This document shows, piece by piece, positions 61,405 to 64,000 of a stretch of 64,000 nt of DNA. Source of the DNA: Anisus vortex (Eukaryota > Mollusca > Gastropoda > Planorbidae); contig OX421500.1 of NCBI GenBank assembly GCA_949126835.1, forward strand, positions 31,456,641 to 31,520,640, in the 5' to 3' direction. The notes under the pieces were generated by a model. That model searched no databases. It saw nothing but the letters and a program-made list of their open reading frames with translations, and had not been told where the DNA came from. The stretch's first letter is position 1, and each line of letters starts with the position of its first letter. Made by a program: the position numbers and the translations under genes.

Positions 61405-63707
61405 TGTGAAACCATTTTGCTCTACAATTTAACGATGATCAGGTGTCTGATTGATCAAATTACCGATTCAGTGTTCATTTGTTATGTTTATTTGTTAAAT
61501 TTGTGAATCACTTGACGACTTTATTTCTTTAATATAGCAACAACAAAAAAACGAAACACACATACCATCTAGATCTGACATCGTTTCCCGTAAAATTAAA
61601 TGTTATATACCGGTAGACTAATTATTGACCCAAAGTAGAATCAATTTCTAGTAAACAATTTTACACCATCAAAATCTTGGGTTAATCCCATGAGAATATT
61701 TTCATCAATTATTTTTTTTTACTTCACATAATTATTAACGACTTCAAAATATTTTACTTTTTTTTAAACGAATTTACGTACATAGAAACGAACCCACACC
61801 ACGCACCTAAATATGTATCGAGACGTTGGGGCAGGGTTTCTAAAACATTTTCAACATATTGAGACCACTTGGCTGTAACTAAGTTAAGACACTTATGGGG
61901 GGGGGGCAATATTTTTTAGTTTGAAAAAAAAAAAAAAGAAAGTAGGCCTATAAAAGAATTCCGATGTAAAAACTGCAACCATCGTATTATGGACACTGGC
62001 GGAACCCATCAAGCCCACAGTGTGTGTGAACGGTGGGGATTCCTGTGTAAATGATGGGGGGGGGGGGGGCGCGGCTTTACTAAAACGACACTGGCGCGTT
62101 TAATCTGATGAACATAAATTAAAACGTTGTGCCCAAGCTGCTTATATGGGCGGCCTGGTCTTCAGAAAGAATGAAAAAAAAAAGACAACGCATAACAACC
62201 AACATAAAACCAGCTGAAATATTTTTTTTTAAACTCCCCGAAAAAAAAAAATTAAATGCCTTGGACCAGACAGAGCGTGTTTTGTTTTTTACACCCCCTA
62301 CGGTTCATGGTTCGCCCAGCTGGTAAGTTCTGGTTATCACTTGTGGTTTTTTAGGCCCCTTGTTGGATGGAGGTGATGGGGACTGGGCTGATGGTGGTAG
62401 GAGAGCTGTGGGATCCACAGGGAATGGCAGGAACCGAGCTTTTGAGTTTTACACCCCCGTGTGTGGATTAAAGTTATCTCTCTCTATATAAAAACTGACT
62501 ATGACCTATAATCCGTGCCTATCTATGTACTCAACTCCCACGTTTTATTTCCAGCAGGCTGCTTCGCTGAATACATTAAAAGACAACTGACGAGATGCCT
62601 TAGTATAGGAGGAGGAGGGGGGGATGTAGTAGAAGTAAGAGAAGTAAACAGATAAAGCGACTGGATGATGGGTTCAATGATTTGTCGAGGCCAGATTATA
62701 AAAACAACGTTTAAATAAGAAATACAGCAACAGTAAAGAGTGTAACTTTAAACTATAAAGTTTCTTACTTAATTTATCATTGACTTGTGTAATACATTGT
62801 TTACCACTGGTTTGACAAAATGGCACAAGGACATGTTTCATATTTAATTAATTGATTTTTTTTTAAAACACAGCATTAAAATGATCTATAAAATAGCTCT
62901 ATTGTAAGATATACCATCATATATGTAGCGTATTTATCGATCGATCTTTTTATAATATAGAATTACATTGAATTTATTGGATGAAATGTGGTAAAAAAAA
63001 ATGTTCGCCTTCCCTACTTACCTCCCCTCCCACCTAACACTAAAAGAATTCAAACGATCATTATCTTTGGGTAGAGCGCTCAGTAAAACTGGGTCAATTA
63101 TGGCAGGTATAGGCCTCCACGTAGCTTACACACACACCCCTAGGAGAACCCGAGGAGAGTTAGGACCAGGGAATGACGAGGAAGTAACGAAGGGTGGCTG
63201 GGGGGGGGGGGGGGAGGGAGAACGAGTGTGTGTGTCTGTGCGTGCGTGCTTGCCTGCTGCTTTTAATGGCATTTCTAGCATTCAGTGCCTAATTGATGAA
63301 CCAGTGAACGAGTGCCCAACCGTAATAGCCGTTTAGATCAGTAAGGTGGCCAAACAATCGTTATAATTTTTGTTGGGCTACTAAATAACTTAATTATATA
63401 TTTTTTTATTTATAGGGCCTATTTGTTTTTATGGCTTTACTCTCATAAATTACCATAATTTATGGACAGTCTATTAGAAATAATATAATTATGAAAAATA
63501 TATAGCCTACAATTGGGATAGTAAAAGAATCTATAATTTAAAAGCCAACCAATGAATTGGTCCCACCGAAATGTTATATGTCAATATAATTAGTGGGTGA
63601 ACGATGCTTGAAACTATGAAATTGTATTATGTCTGGTGAGGAAAGTTGTTATTCACGTAAACATGCAAAATTTTAACTTCAATAATTCCGTTTAGTATTG
63701 TATATAA
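61405..63707. other. No supportable gene
   Basis: Contains a CAGGGTTTCTAAAACATTTT hAT-like end near 61833 without a partner, poly(G) near 62047 and 63200, and short open frames that match no family I can recognise. Confidence 0.45.
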
Positions 63708-63913
63708 GGGGTCGGCAACATTTATATGAAAGTGGGCCAAAGCAGGATTTCTAAATATTTCAGCGTGCTAACAGTCCAAAAGTCATCCTACTCTAGCACC
63801 CAATGTCTTCTAGAAAAGACTTGGATTTGCCTTTTTGGGGCTTCCGTGTGCCATTGAAAATCGCTCGGCGTGCCTTATCAGACACACGTGCCGTAGGTTG
63901 TCAACCCCTATTT
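63708..63913 (-). mobile_element. hAT-like MITE (same family as 38416 fragment)
   Basis: Ends AGGGGTCGGCAACATTT and GTAGGTTGTCAACCCCT are inverted. On the minus strand the right end reads GACAACCTACGGCACGTGTG, matching the 38416 fragment. No clear target duplication. Confidence 0.6.
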
Positions 63914-64000
63914 AAAACAATACTGGAATATAGAGTACTTCAATAAACGAAAAAATATCAAAACATTCCATATTCTCAAAGCACAATGCAAAAGACCTTA

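Noticed and set aside
61833..61920. hAT element starting CAGGGTTTCTAAAAC
   Set aside because: Only one plausible end is visible, so no element boundary can be supported.
63001..63336. 111-codon plus-strand frame
   Set aside because: The middle is a poly(G) run and the ends have no recognisable domain or splice context.

Overview
The window is spliced, AT-rich animal nuclear DNA with no prokaryotic signature. Introns obey GT/AG rules with matching phases, the promoter is eukaryotic, and there are many tandem repeats, tRNA-derived SINEs and short non-autonomous DNA transposons. A lophotrochozoan, most likely a gastropod mollusc, is my best inference; no single diagnostic sequence proves it.

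Four genes can be supported. (1) + strand, 550-7150: the last seven coding exons of a TBC1D5-like Rab GTPase-activating protein. The TBC domain lies upstream of the window. (2) + strand, 13779-16663: a three-exon, 144-residue small heat-shock protein with a heat-shock element, TATA box and initiator just upstream. (3) + strand, 18853-19998: a single-exon CREBZF/Zhangfei-type bZIP protein. (4) - strand, 46905-27013: a nine-exon gene for a 1319-residue TALE homeodomain protein. It has a degenerate MEINOX-like region, three C-x4-C-x2-C-K-M motifs and a long low-complexity N-terminal part, and an 11 kb first coding intron. All phases in its model join without a break. It converges on CREBZF.

Regions: 7.6-13.5 kb is intergenic with a nested transposon insertion. 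20-27 kb is convergent 3' flank. 35.6-46.7 kb is the big intron, packed with MITEs, a 53-bp minisatellite and a GATA-site cluster. 47-64 kb has no supportable coding gene and holds MITEs, SINEs, minisatellites, long poly(G)/poly(C) runs and microsatellites.

Most notable observations: minisatellites start at or just after 5' splice sites in three different genes, and in the TBC1D5-like gene the repeat unit contains the splice donor itself; the TALE protein has threonine at homeodomain position 50 and a new-looking Cys motif array; and several MITE families keep readable target-site duplications. The genes do not form an evident shared pathway. Two of them (sHSP and CREBZF-like) belong to families linked to stress responses, which may be coincidence.
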